From positions 1,116,001 through 1,180,000 of the forward strand of contig CBDCZQ010000006.1 of the NCBI GenBank assembly GCA_965224575.1: a DNA stretch of 64,000 nt, in the 5' to 3' direction. The notes under the pieces were generated by a model. The model saw only the letters and a list, made by a program, of their open reading frames with translations. It did not search any database and was not told the DNA's origin. This document shows, in pieces, positions 34,734-43,625 of this stretch (positions within the stretch are counted from its first letter, which is position 1; the number at the start of each line of letters is the position of its first letter). A program made the position numbers and the translations under genes. Source of the DNA: QPIN01 sp965224575. GTDB lineage: Bacteria; Pseudomonadota; Gammaproteobacteria; Methylococcales; Methylomonadaceae.

Positions 34734-36107
34734 CTATTCTTCATCTAATCCAGCTTGTTCAGTCAGACTTTTAGGCAATGTTTTTTTTACTTTCACTCCT
34801 AACTCGACAAAATTACTCGCTTGCCGTATTAAATTTCCACTACCTAAAGTCAATTTATTCATGACACCATCATAAGTTTTATTGACGGTATTAATCTGAT
34901 TTCCTAATTTTTCCATATCCTCAGCAAACCCTCTGATTTTGTCATATAACAAACCAGCCTTGTCTGCGATTAATTTAGCATTTTCATTCTGCCTCTCGTA
35001 TCGCCAGATATTTTCTATCGTTTTTAAAGTGGCCAATAAAGTGGTGGGTGTTACAACCACAATTTTATGCTCAAAGGCATCGGTAAATAATTTTTCATCT
35101 GCCTGAAATGCCGTAATAAAAGCGGCCTCTATTGGCATAAAAAGTAAAACAAAATCAAGTGACCTTAATCCCTTTAAACCAGAGTAATCTTTACTACTTA
35201 AACTTTTAATATGATTTCTTACCGCATTTGTATGCGCTTTTAAAGCATTTACACGTTCCTGTTCATCTTCTGTAGAGCAGTATGTTTCATACGCGACTAA
35301 GGAAACTTTTGAGTCAACAATGACATCTTTTTCTTCTGGCAGGCGGATAATAACATCTGGCTTGAAAATTTTATTACTCTCATCTCGTAGTCCACTTTGT
35401 GTTTCATATTCAATGTTTTTGCGCAATCCTGACTGCTCAAGCACTTTTTCAAGAATCATTTCACCCCAATTACCTTGAATTTTCTTATCACCTTTTAACG
35501 CGTTGGTAAGGTTTAATGCTTCTTTATTCATTTTTTCAGTATCACGACGTAATGAAACTATTTCTTCTCGTAAAGAAATTCGGTCTTTAGTTTCATTATC
35601 GTAAACGGTATCAACCCTTTTTTTAAAGTCATTTAATTGCTCTTTAATTGGGCTGACTATATGCTCCATACTAATTTTATTTTGCTCTGAAAGTTGCTTA
35701 CTACGGTCTTCAAATATTTTTGTTGCTAAATTTTCAAATTGGGTTTTTAGTTGAATTTCTGCATCCTGTAGCAATTTTATTTTTTCATTGGCATTTTTCC
35801 CCTGCTCTTGCCATCTAATTTGTAACTCTGCATTTTCAGTTTTGCTCGAAATCAATTGTTGCTGTAACTGTTGATAATCTAGTTCTTTATCTTCCAGTTG
35901 AATTAATTTTTCTTCAACCACTGCTAATTTCAATGCAAGTTTCTGGTAACTTTCTGTTTTTTCTTTTAAATTTTCTTCTGACTCTATTAGTTGTAATTGG
36001 CCTTTTGTTGCTTGCTGTTTTCTTAATATCCACAATACAAAAAATAGAATTAATAATATTAAAGCTGCTGCAAGAAAATAATAGATGAGGAATATATTTT
36101 GTTCCAT
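34734..36107 (-). CDS. rmuC: DNA recombination protein RmuC
   Basis: RmuC limits recombination at inverted repeats and has a nuclease-like domain. The N-terminal helix (residues 5-27, IFLIYYFLAAALILLILFFVL core) anchors the protein; a long coiled coil follows (about 28-180); the PD-(D/E)XK-like domain contains GNWGEMILEKVLEQSGL, FKPDVIIRLPEEKDVIVDSKVSL and EAAFITAFQAD. The 457-aa length is normal. Its link to inverted-repeat stability is notable in a window so rich in palindromes, but this is only suggestive. Confidence 0.94.
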   Translation of the reverse strand: MEQNIFLIYYFLAAALILLILFFVLWILRKQQATKGQLQLIESEENLKEKTESYQKLALKLAVVEEKLIQLEDKELDYQQLQQQLISSKTENAELQIRWQEQGKNANEKIKLLQDAEIQLKTQFENLATKIFEDRSKQLSEQNKISMEHIVSPIKEQLNDFKKRVDTVYDNETKDRISLREEIVSLRRDTEKMNKEALNLTNALKGDKKIQGNWGEMILEKVLEQSGLRKNIEYETQSGLRDESNKIFKPDVIIRLPEEKDVIVDSKVSLVAYETYCSTEDEQERVNALKAHTNAVRNHIKSLSSKDYSGLKGLRSLDFVLLFMPIEAAFITAFQADEKLFTDAFEHKIVVVTPTTLLATLKTIENIWRYERQNENAKLIADKAGLLYDKIRGFAEDMEKLGNQINTVNKTYDGVMNKLTLGSGNLIRQASNFVELGVKVKKTLPKSLTEQAGLDEE

Positions 36108-36148
36108 TAGACAGATGTGCTTAAAAGTGAAGTTGATATATATTGCTT

Positions 36149-36232
36149 GTGTAGTTGTCTCTTTGGCAGCCGAACAACAGGGTGTGCTAAAAATGTTAGG
36201 TTAACGAATAGAGCCGTTAGCCTAACCTACGC
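36149..36232. repeat. Dispersed hairpin repeat F, copy 2
   Basis: GTTAGGTTAACG and CGTTAGCCTAAC form the hairpin, preceded by TTTGGCAGCC and GTGCTAAAAATG and followed by CTACGCATG. It is the second copy of the repeat at 33451 and lies between the rmuC start and the hemL end. Confidence 0.65.
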
Positions 36233-36258
36233 ATGGGAGGGCTTGATTTTCTTCCCCA

Positions 36259-37540
36259 TTAGAGTGATTGAAATACTTTGCTTGCTGCATCTAGTGTTTT
36301 TTCAATATCGTCATCACTATGTGCAGCAGAGATAAAACCAGCTTCAAATGCAGAAGGAGCAAAATAAACCCCTTGTTCTAACATGCCATGAAAAAAAAGT
36401 TTAAAACGTGCTTGGTCACATTGCATAACCTGAGAATAGAGACTGATTTTTTCCTCTTCTGTAAAAAACAATCCAAACATACCGCCTACGTTATTAACAG
36501 ACAAAGAGATACCCAGACTGCTTAGCCCGTTGCTTTAAACCACTGACTAGCTTTTCCGTTTTCTTCGCCAGATTTTCATAAAAACCAGTTTGTGAAATAA
36601 GTTCCAGTGTTTTTAATCCTGCTGCCATTGCCATAGGGTTTCCTGATAAGGTTCCTGCTTGATAAACTGGGCCTAACGGGGCTAAATGCTCCATTATTTT
36701 ATATTTACCACCAAAAGCACCTACCGGCATGCCGCCGCCAATAATTTTACCTAATGTCGTTAAGTCAGGGCTTACATTATAAAGCCCTTGTGCCCCTTGT
36801 AAACTGACCCTAAAGCCGGTCATGACTTCATCAAAAATCAAAACACTTCCATGTTCATCACATACTTGGCGTAATGTTTCCAAAAACCCGGGGGCAGGTG
36901 GAATACAATTCATATTTCCGGCAACGGGTTCAACAATAATACAAGCGATTTGGTCTCCCATTTCAGAAAATGCTTGTTTAACCGATTCACTATCATTATA
37001 AGTTAAGGTAATAGTGTCTGCCGCTAATGATTTAGGAACACCAGGAGAACTTGGCTCTCCTAAGGTTAATGCACCTGACCCAGCTTTAATCAATAATGAG
37101 TCTGAATGTCCGTGATAACACCCTTCAAACTTAACTATTTTATCTCGTCCGGTATAACCTCGCGCCAATCGAAGAGCGCTCATGGTTGCTTCTGTACCAG
37201 AACTAACCATGCGCACCATCTCTATAGAAGGGACTAGATCGCAAACTTTTGCGGCCATTAAGGTTTCTATTTCCGTTGGTGCGCCAAAGCTTAAACCTTT
37301 TTCAGCTGTTTGCTGAACAACTTTAACAATTTCTGGGTGTGCATGTCCTAGGATCATTGGCCCCCATGAACCGACATAATCAATATAGCTTTTATTTTCA
37401 CTATCAAAAATAGTAGATCCTTTGGCATGATCTATAAAAACCGGTGTACCACCTACACCACTAAAGGATCTTACTGGGGAATTAACGCCACCTGGTATTA
37501 CTTTTTTTGCATCGGTAAATAAAGTGCTAGCTTGTGTCAT
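36259..37540 (-). pseudogene. hemL: Glutamate-1-semialdehyde 2,1-aminomutase, frameshifted
   Basis: HemL converts glutamate-1-semialdehyde to 5-aminolevulinate in C5-pathway heme synthesis. The first part (37540 to 36494, about 345 aa) has all core motifs: PGGVNSPVRSF, FEGCYHGHSDS, IFDEVMTGFR and TLGKIIGGGMPVGAFGG with the PLP lysine. The frame then runs into a stop, while the remaining 78 residues (SVNNVGGMFGLFFTEEE to the end) continue in another frame. One extra G in the GGG run at 36512-36514 explains this: with GG the sequence reads KQSGISLSVNNVGG, as in homologues. It is either a true pseudogene or a base-call error; an otherwise perfect gene for an essential pathway favours the error or a very recent event. 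Confidence 0.9.
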
Positions 37541-37660
37541 AGTATTATTGATTAGTAAAAGTCTAAATGTGTTTCTTGCTTATTTTATAATGTAAGCAAC
37601 TATTTGAACATCTTTAATAATGACTAAAATAACCAATAATTATAAACAGAAGGAATATTC

Positions 37661-38149
37661 ATGATTGAAGTGAAAGAAAACTGTCTTTGTGGTAGTGAAA
37701 CTCCCTATTCTTTATGTTGTCAGCCTTTTCACCAACATATAAAAAAACCTTCTACCGCTAAAACTTTAATGTGTTCGCGTTTTACTGCCTATGCTATGCA
37801 TAACTCTGACTACTTATTCGAAACTTGGGTGAAAGCTAAACGTCCAAAAGAAATTAATTTTTCTAAAGATAAAGCAGAATGGACTAAACTTAAAATTATC
37901 AATACAAAAAAAGGATGTGATAAGGATAGTAAGGGTATTGTTGAATTTAAAGCTTATTATCTATTAGACGGTGAAGAGCATGTGATGCATGAAATAAGCC
38001 GATTTGAAAAACAATCGGGTCGATGGTTATACTCTGGATGGCTTAGTAAACTCCGTCAGTAAAATAGGCCAGACAGAAAATCAAGGAAGAAATGCACCTT
38101 GCTCGTGTGCGGTAGTGGTAAAAAATTTAAGCGTTGTTGTGGTAAATAA
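37661..38149 (+). pseudogene. ychJ: YchJ-family zinc protein with frameshifted C-terminal SEC-C motif
   Basis: The 133-residue open part (37661-38062) has the N-terminal SEC-C-like motif CLCGSETPYSLCC and the NTF2-like middle (SRFTAYAMHNSDYLFETW, ISRFEKQSGRWLY). In E. coli the protein ends with a second SEC-C motif. Here that motif follows the stop in disrupted form: removing one T from CAGTAAAATA and a duplicated TG near 38106 restores KIGQTENQGRNAPCSCGSG and KKFKRCCGK up to the TAA at 38147-38149. The two indels sum to three bases. The protein may still fold without the tail. Function in the family is unknown, possibly metal- or protein-binding. Confidence 0.85.
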
Positions 38150-38151
38150 AA

Positions 38152-38578
38152 ATGATTATTATTTTAAAACGAATTCCTGAAAACTACTAAAAAAACAGAT
38201 ATTATCGAATACTTAAGCCCTGTGATAAAAGGTAAAATATTCCAAAAACCAGGTGTGATTGAGCGAGTTCAAATAAAAGCTTTGAAAGACCCTAAAACAC
38301 ATGCCATTGAATTTTATGGGCTTGTAGTGATCGATTCTGATGAGATAGCCGATAGAGTAATAAAAAAATTCAATAGAAAAGTATTTAAAGGGAAAAATAT
38401 TACCGTGACAGAATTTCATAACCGGTCATGGCAAAATGATCGTAGAATTCTACTAGACCTGCCTGAGAAAGATTTTAAATCAAAAAGAGTCTTTGACAGA
38501 AGACGTTTTGCATTAAAAGAAAAGAAAACAGAGGTAGTCAGCTATACTAGCCATGAAAGCTTTCACCGGAAATTATAA
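38152..38578 (+). pseudogene. RRM-type RNA-binding protein, frameshifted near the start
   Basis: From ATG 38152 the frame reads MIIILKRIPEN, then reaches a stop. Removing one T at about 38184 (AACTACT to AACACT) gives IPENTKKTDIIEYLSPVIKG and joins the frame that stays open to 38578. The combined protein has an RRM-like fold: strand IIILKRIP, helix KKTDIIEYL, VERVQI-type strands, EFYGLVVIDSDEIADRVIKK and KGKNITVTEF, then a basic tail (DRRILLDLPEKDFKSKRVFDRRRF). As given, only a GTG (38222) start could produce the truncated 118-aa form. Its end overlaps the convergent gmk gene by 32 bases. Confidence 0.78.
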
Positions 38579-39188
38579 GCTTATCCAATAAAGAAGCTAA
38601 AGTATTTAACTGTCTATTTTTTTCTAAACGATGACTAAAAATAATACACTTAATTTCTGATAACGCTTGTTTAAAATTATCATTCACAATCAAATAATCA
38701 AACTCATTGTAGTGACACATTTCTTCTACAGCATCACGCATCCTTCGCCTTATAATTTCTTTGCTATCCTGACCTCTACCCTCTAGCCTTTGTTGCAACA
38801 CGTCTATAGAAGGCGGCAATATAAAAATAGAAACACAGGAAGGAAGCATTTTTCTGACTTGTTGAGCACCTTGCCAATCAATTTCTAAAATAACATCTGT
38901 GCCTTTTTCTAGCGACATTTCTACTGATTTTTTTGCAGTCCCATAAAAATTATCAAAGACTTGAGCATGCTCTAAAAAGGAAGAATTTTCTATCGCTTGT
39001 TTAAAGCTATCTATTGTTGTAAAAATATAATCCTTGCCTTCTATCTCACCTTCTCGCATTTTTCTAGTGGTATGTGAAACAGAGACAATTAACTTTTCAA
39101 CTTCTGCTATTAGCTGTTTAACTAAACTAGTTTTTCCTGCACCCGATGGAGCAGAAATAATATAAAGTTTGCCTTTATTCATCTCCAT
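38547..39188 (-). CDS. gmk: Guanylate kinase
   Basis: Gmk phosphorylates GMP to GDP. The sequence shows KLYIISAPSGAGKTSLVKQL (P-loop), SHTTRKMREGEIEGKDY, VILEIDWQGAQQVR and IRRRMRDAVEEM. Starts at ATG 39188 or 39182 are both plausible; an upstream TTG at 39200 would overlap the yicC stop and is unlikely. The yicC-gmk order is common in proteobacteria. It converges on the RRM gene with overlapping 3' ends. Confidence 0.96.
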   Translation of the reverse strand: MEMNKGKLYIISAPSGAGKTSLVKQLIAEVEKLIVSVSHTTRKMREGEIEGKDYIFTTIDSFKQAIENSSFLEHAQVFDNFYGTAKKSVEMSLEKGTDVILEIDWQGAQQVRKMLPSCVSIFILPPSIDVLQQRLEGRGQDSKEIIRRRMRDAVEEMCHYNEFDYLIVNDNFKQALSEIKCIIFSHRLEKNRQLNTLASLLDKLIISGESFHG

Positions 39189-39192
39189 CTCT

Positions 39193-40059
39193 CTATTCAA
39201 TATTTTGAATTTGTTCGCGCATTTGTTCTATCAACACTTTGAGATCAATAGATATTTGTGTCATCTGCTTATCCGCAGATTTAGAACCTAAGGTATTTGC
39301 TTCTCGATTCATTTCCTGCATCAAAAAATCAAGACGACGGCCAACGGCCTCATCTTTAATTAAAACATTTAAGACCTCTTTAGCATGTGTATTTAATCGG
39401 TCTAATTCTTCTGCAACATCCAGTTTTTGGACAAGATAGACCATTTCCTGTTCTAGTCGATCAAAATCTGGGTCTGCATTTAGCTCAGATAGCCTATGTT
39501 TTATTTTAGTACGGATTTTCTCCAGTACCTCGGGTAATCTTTTATTAGCGGCTTCAACTAACGCAAGAATCTTTTGACACCGCTGTTCTATTAATAGTGT
39601 TAATTGAGAACCTTCTTGTTTCCTGGCATCAAGCATTTGTTTAAGCGCTTCTTCAACCAAGTGTGTAACAGCAGAAGATAAAATATCTTTATTCGTTTCT
39701 GGTTCTTGTTGAATGCCAGGGAAATTTAAAACATCCATCGCTGAAAAAAACTTCTGTCCATGCATATGTTCTTCAATTTTAGCTGTTGCTTGTAATAAAG
39801 CCTTAACAGCATCCTCATTAATTATAATTTTATGTTTATTACCTGACTGCTTTTTATATCTTAAAGAGCACTCTATTTTTCCACGTTTTAGTTGTGATGC
39901 AATTAAAGATCGTAGGCCAGCCTCTGTATACCTTAAGTTTTCAGGTAATTTAATTGAAATATCACAATAGCGATGATTTACTGAACGTAATTCACAATTT
40001 ATGATTAAATTTTCTATTTCTGCTTCACTATTAGCGAATGCAGTCATACTTTTTATCAT
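39193..40059 (-). CDS. yicC: YicC-family endoribonuclease
   Basis: YicC proteins are RNases described to take part in RNA turnover, for example of the RyhB sRNA in E. coli. The N-terminus MIKSMTAFANSEAE and ELRSVNHRYCDISIKLPENLR are diagnostic; the C-terminal DUF1732 region has EELDRLNTHAKEV and GRRLDFLMQEMNREANTLGSK. 288 aa is full length. It lies immediately upstream of gmk and is probably co-transcribed with it. Confidence 0.95.
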   Translation of the reverse strand: MIKSMTAFANSEAEIENLIINCELRSVNHRYCDISIKLPENLRYTEAGLRSLIASQLKRGKIECSLRYKKQSGNKHKIIINEDAVKALLQATAKIEEHMHGQKFFSAMDVLNFPGIQQEPETNKDILSSAVTHLVEEALKQMLDARKQEGSQLTLLIEQRCQKILALVEAANKRLPEVLEKIRTKIKHRLSELNADPDFDRLEQEMVYLVQKLDVAEELDRLNTHAKEVLNVLIKDEAVGRRLDFLMQEMNREANTLGSKSADKQMTQISIDLKVLIEQMREQIQNIE

Positions 40060-40227
40060 TTATTACCCTAACTTTAATTATTTGATAATCCGATTTTAAG
40101 AAGCAACTATAATAATGAGTATCTGCAATTTTGTATCATTAAATAAAAAAATAAATCTTAATTAACCTTAAGTTCAGAAAAAAGCATTATCTTTGATCAC
40201 AAAATATCATCTCTACAGAAAAAACAA

Positions 40228-41127
40228 ATGGCCGCCTATTACGATCCCAAAACCTATCCTAAACAATGGAATTTTCTTGAACCAGGCACCATTATAGACC
40301 AGTATATTATTGAACGTGAACTTGCTCACGGAGGTTTTAGTTCTGTTTATCTTGCTAGACAATTGTCAAATCAAGCCCAAGTTGCCATTAAAGAATATTT
40401 GCCACGGAAATTCGCTCATAGAACATGGAATAATGTCATTGTTCCAAATAGTAAAGATACAGAAGCCTTATTTTTAAAAGGTAGAGCTCTTTTTTTTAAA
40501 GAAGCAAAAGCATTAGCAAAACTTAAACATATTAATATTGTTAATGTCATTAATTTTTTTCAAGCCAATGATACGGTTTATATGGTAATGACTTATGATA
40601 AGGGTAGTACCTTAGATAAGGTAATTAAAAATAAAAAATCAAAAGTGACTGAAAAACAGTTAATTAAAATGTTTAATCTTCTACTTGCAGGGATTGGCAT
40701 GATGCATAAGAAAAATTTTCTTCATCTTGATATCAAGCCAAGTAATATTTTAATTCGACCGAATAGCACACCTGTACTCTTAGATTTTGGTGCTACTCAA
40801 AAATTTACCTCTGAACCTAAAAGTAACCACGCGACAATAATATCCCATGGATTTTCCCCAATTGAACAATATTCTAAAAATTCTCAATTAGGTCCTTGGA
40901 CAGATATTTACTCAATTGGCGCAACAATGTATTTTTGTTTAAGTGGTAAAGCCCCAGCTTTTGATATTAAAAAAGTCGCTAAAAAAACTATTATTCCAGC
41001 GGTTAAAGTATTTAATAATAAGTACCCCCACCATTTACTACATGCTATTGATTGGGCAATGCAAATTGACCCTATGAAAAGACCTCAATCTGTAGAAGTT
41101 TTTAAAGATGCCTTATTAAAATCTTAA
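40228..41127 (+). CDS. Hanks-type Ser/Thr protein kinase (soluble)
   Basis: A single cytosolic kinase domain of 299 aa. The Gly-rich loop is ELAHGGFSSVYLA, the ATP lysine is in VAIKEYLP, the catalytic loop is FLHLDIKPSNIL (HxD with an RD-less form) and the Mg motif is LLDFGAT, followed by SHGFSPIEQY and GPWTDIYSIGATMYFCLSG. There is no membrane helix or sensor domain. A partner PP2C phosphatase, often adjacent, is not seen. Its TAA stop coincides with the start of a repeat-B arm remnant. Confidence 0.92.
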   Translation: MAAYYDPKTYPKQWNFLEPGTIIDQYIIERELAHGGFSSVYLARQLSNQAQVAIKEYLPRKFAHRTWNNVIVPNSKDTEALFLKGRALFFKEAKALAKLKHINIVNVINFFQANDTVYMVMTYDKGSTLDKVIKNKKSKVTEKQLIKMFNLLLAGIGMMHKKNFLHLDIKPSNILIRPNSTPVLLDFGATQKFTSEPKSNHATIISHGFSPIEQYSKNSQLGPWTDIYSIGATMYFCLSGKAPAFDIKKVAKKTIIPAVKVFNNKYPHHLLHAIDWAMQIDPMKRPQSVEVFKDALLKS

Positions 41128-41141
41128 TAGAGGTGCCCTAA
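41125..41141. repeat. Element B right-arm remnant at the kinase stop codon
   Basis: TAATAGAGGTGCCCTA is identical to the right end of element B. It starts within the kinase stop codon. The left arm is absent. Confidence 0.55.
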
Positions 41142-41587
41142 ACTTATTCTTCGCATCAAAAAAGTGGCTTAATTTCTTAAAAAACATATCTATTGCAAAG
41201 CTATCATAGATAGTTTGGCACAAGGACTTATAACGATGCCTATCATTTTTACATATTTGTTAAACTCCTTTTAGTGCCTTAAAACTACTTAGCATTTATA
41301 CGTTGTGCGCAGCATTACGTATAAATGTTTGTTGGACAAATTCACTTGGATTGTCTCACTACTTTAATATAAAGGAAATTGTTTTTTGATAACTAAAGCG
41401 AAAGAGAGTTTCCTTAAATCTCTGTGAGAGGTATTTTCTGAGTAAACAGCGATATATCAAGTCTAACCACAGGTTTTTATCATCTACTGCGACTCATTAT
41501 GTCCCTTTTTTGTGCGATAGACAATAACAATCCCTCAACCTGTTAAGTTGCTTTTTTCACCTTAAAGCAGTCGGACTTAGCTATTGA
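41142..41587. other. Gene-free stretch before the IS91-type element
   Basis: No coding region with family features is seen here. The right part (about 41490-41587) probably belongs to the terminal region of the IS91-type element, as it leads without break into the transposase 3' end. The rest is AT-rich with no clear repeat or terminator. Confidence 0.4.
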
Positions 41588-42748
41588 TTAGGCTAACAGT
41601 TGTCGTCGGTGCTTGAATGAAGGGATTTGATAGATACTTCGCATATTGCCTTGATGACAGGCCGGACATAAACAAGCCAGTTTCTCAGGTTCAGTGGGTT
41701 TTACCATTTTAATATGCCTTGACAGAGCCCCTGTTATCTTGAGTAATTGACGGACAAGTCTCACGCGAACCTGACGAACACAGTTGGCCAAAAAACCAAA
41801 ATGTCGAATACGCATAAAGCCATTGGGTAAAACATGCATCAGGAAACGACGGAGGAACTCAATACCTTCTAGCTTCATAATCTTTTTCCGATTGTGATCG
41901 GCATAATCTTTCCAGTGAAAATAAACAAAGTGTTCATCAACTTTTATAATCCGGTAATTGCTGATAGCAATTCGGTACGTATAGCGAGAAAGATATTTCA
42001 CTACGGTTTCAGGGTTCTGCAAATAAGGCTTGATGTAAATTGACCATTTTTTACTCATCACTGTCTCCAGGGTGCTATTGACCTCATTGGCTCGGGTGAT
42101 ACGGAATAGTTGACCTTGCTGATAGGCACTTCTGAGCAGACTAACCATCTTGCCACGAAAGACTTTTTTTAATGCATTAACGGGGTACAGATAATCACTC
42201 TGTGTGGTCTCAATGGCATCCTGTCCTTCTTTAAGTGCCAGACCGGGAATAAGACAATGGATATGGACATGGTGTTGTAAAGTCTGCCCCCAGGTATGCA
42301 GAACACAGGTCACCCCCAGTTGCCCTCGTAAACGTTTATGCGTTCTGGAGAACAGCGAAAGTGTTTGCCAAATGGCTTTAAAAAAGAGTGAATACATCTC
42401 TTTGGGATGCAATTGACACCAGCCGTTTAACTCATGAGGCAAGGTAAAAACCAAGTGGTAATAACGAACAGGCAGCAATGCATCCAGTTGTTTGTCTTCC
42501 CATTGCTCTGAAGCCTTTTGTTTACAGCGTGGACAATGACGATTGCCACAACTGTGATAAAGCCGTTGTTCATAACCACAAGCTGTACACTGACTGTCTT
42601 CGCCACCAAGACTTTCAGTCTGGCACTGTATAATACTTTGGCAAACACTGGCCTGTTCGGGAGTCAATTGGTAGTGTTGACGGTAAACTGGCAAGAAATC
42701 TTGAATAACCTGAGCCATATCTGCTGCTGTAGATTTAAAATGCGTCAC
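41588..42748 (-). CDS. IS91-family HUH (Y2) transposase
   Basis: A rolling-circle transposase. A zinc-binding N-terminus (CTACGYEQRLYHSCGNRHCPRCK) is followed by the HUH motif in LQHHVHIHCLIPG and the Y2 region VVKYLSRYTYRIAISNYRI. The end is LCPACHQGNMR, a further zinc-ribbon-like Cys pair. The start used is the GTG at 42748 (VTHFKSTAADMAQ), which overlaps the recombinase stop; the frame is open further upstream. It forms a unit with the recombinase gene, as in IS91 relatives that carry an integrase. Confidence 0.92.
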   Translation of the reverse strand: MTHFKSTAADMAQVIQDFLPVYRQHYQLTPEQASVCQSIIQCQTESLGGEDSQCTACGYEQRLYHSCGNRHCPRCKQKASEQWEDKQLDALLPVRYYHLVFTLPHELNGWCQLHPKEMYSLFFKAIWQTLSLFSRTHKRLRGQLGVTCVLHTWGQTLQHHVHIHCLIPGLALKEGQDAIETTQSDYLYPVNALKKVFRGKMVSLLRSAYQQGQLFRITRANEVNSTLETVMSKKWSIYIKPYLQNPETVVKYLSRYTYRIAISNYRIIKVDEHFVYFHWKDYADHNRKKIMKLEGIEFLRRFLMHVLPNGFMRIRHFGFLANCVRQVRVRLVRQLLKITGALSRHIKMVKPTEPEKLACLCPACHQGNMRSIYQIPSFKHRRQLLA

Positions 42749-43625
42749 CTTGCACCTCCAGTTTTGTCCGCATAATGGTTTCATCAGGGACAAACTCCGC
42801 TAACAGGTCAGAAGCCATGACTTCAGAACGAGTGGGAATCCAATGGAGATATTTCTGTGTGATCCTGATATCACTATGCCCCAGAAATTGTTGTAATTGA
42901 TGAATCGGAAGTCCGTGTTCCAGTTGATGAGTGGCATAGGCATGTCTCAGGCTGTGAATGCCTCCCACTTTTTGAATACCGGCAGTCAGTTTGGCTTTAG
43001 TAAACATTTTTTGCACACTGGTGACCCCCAGTGCTTTTTTCTGTTGTTGACAAGAACAAAATAAGAAGTGATTAGGGTGCCAGGCTTGCCAGTAAACCCT
43101 CAGCAATGACAACAAACTGGCTGACAGAGGAACGACGCGATCTTTTCTTCCCTTACCCTGAACCACTCGCAGCAATAAATGTTCTGAATCAATATCATTC
43201 TGAGTTAAAGCCACGAGTTCACTGACTCTCAAACCACAGCCATAACACAGGCTTAAAAGTGTGAGATGTTTGAGCTGATGTGTCGCCTGCAAAATGGCAT
43301 AAACTTCTTGCTGAGTCAGTAATACGGGGATCTTTTGAGGTCGCTTAGGTAAAGGAATATCAAGAAAAAAGTCTTCTTTTTCCAACACATGGTGATAACA
43401 AAACTTGAGAGCCATCAATGTTTGATGCACGGTAGAGGCTGACCATTTTCGTTGAGCCGCTGTTGCCATAAGCCAGGACTTCACTTCTTCGGAACAGATC
43501 CGTTCAGGTGAACGATGATAATAAGTACTGAGGCTGGTCACCGCTTTAAGATAAATCCGGTGTGTTTTAGGCGCATATTGTCTGAAAGTCATCAGATCAA
43601 TCATTTTTTGACGTAAAGGGGTCAT
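42735..43625 (-). CDS. Tyrosine recombinase associated with the IS91-type element
   Basis: The 296-aa protein has a SAM-like N-terminal core-binding domain (YAPKTHRIYLKAVTSLSTYYHR) and a catalytic domain with the RHRY set: CGLRVSELVAL (Arg), GKGRKDRVVPL (Lys), HSLRHAYATHQLEHG (His and Arg), GHSDIRITQKYLHW (His and Tyr). It is upstream of and overlaps the IS91-type transposase. It may resolve or target the element. Confidence 0.93.
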   Translation of the reverse strand: MTPLRQKMIDLMTFRQYAPKTHRIYLKAVTSLSTYYHRSPERICSEEVKSWLMATAAQRKWSASTVHQTLMALKFCYHHVLEKEDFFLDIPLPKRPQKIPVLLTQQEVYAILQATHQLKHLTLLSLCYGCGLRVSELVALTQNDIDSEHLLLRVVQGKGRKDRVVPLSASLLSLLRVYWQAWHPNHFLFCSCQQQKKALGVTSVQKMFTKAKLTAGIQKVGGIHSLRHAYATHQLEHGLPIHQLQQFLGHSDIRITQKYLHWIPTRSEVMASDLLAEFVPDETIMRTKLEVQGDAF

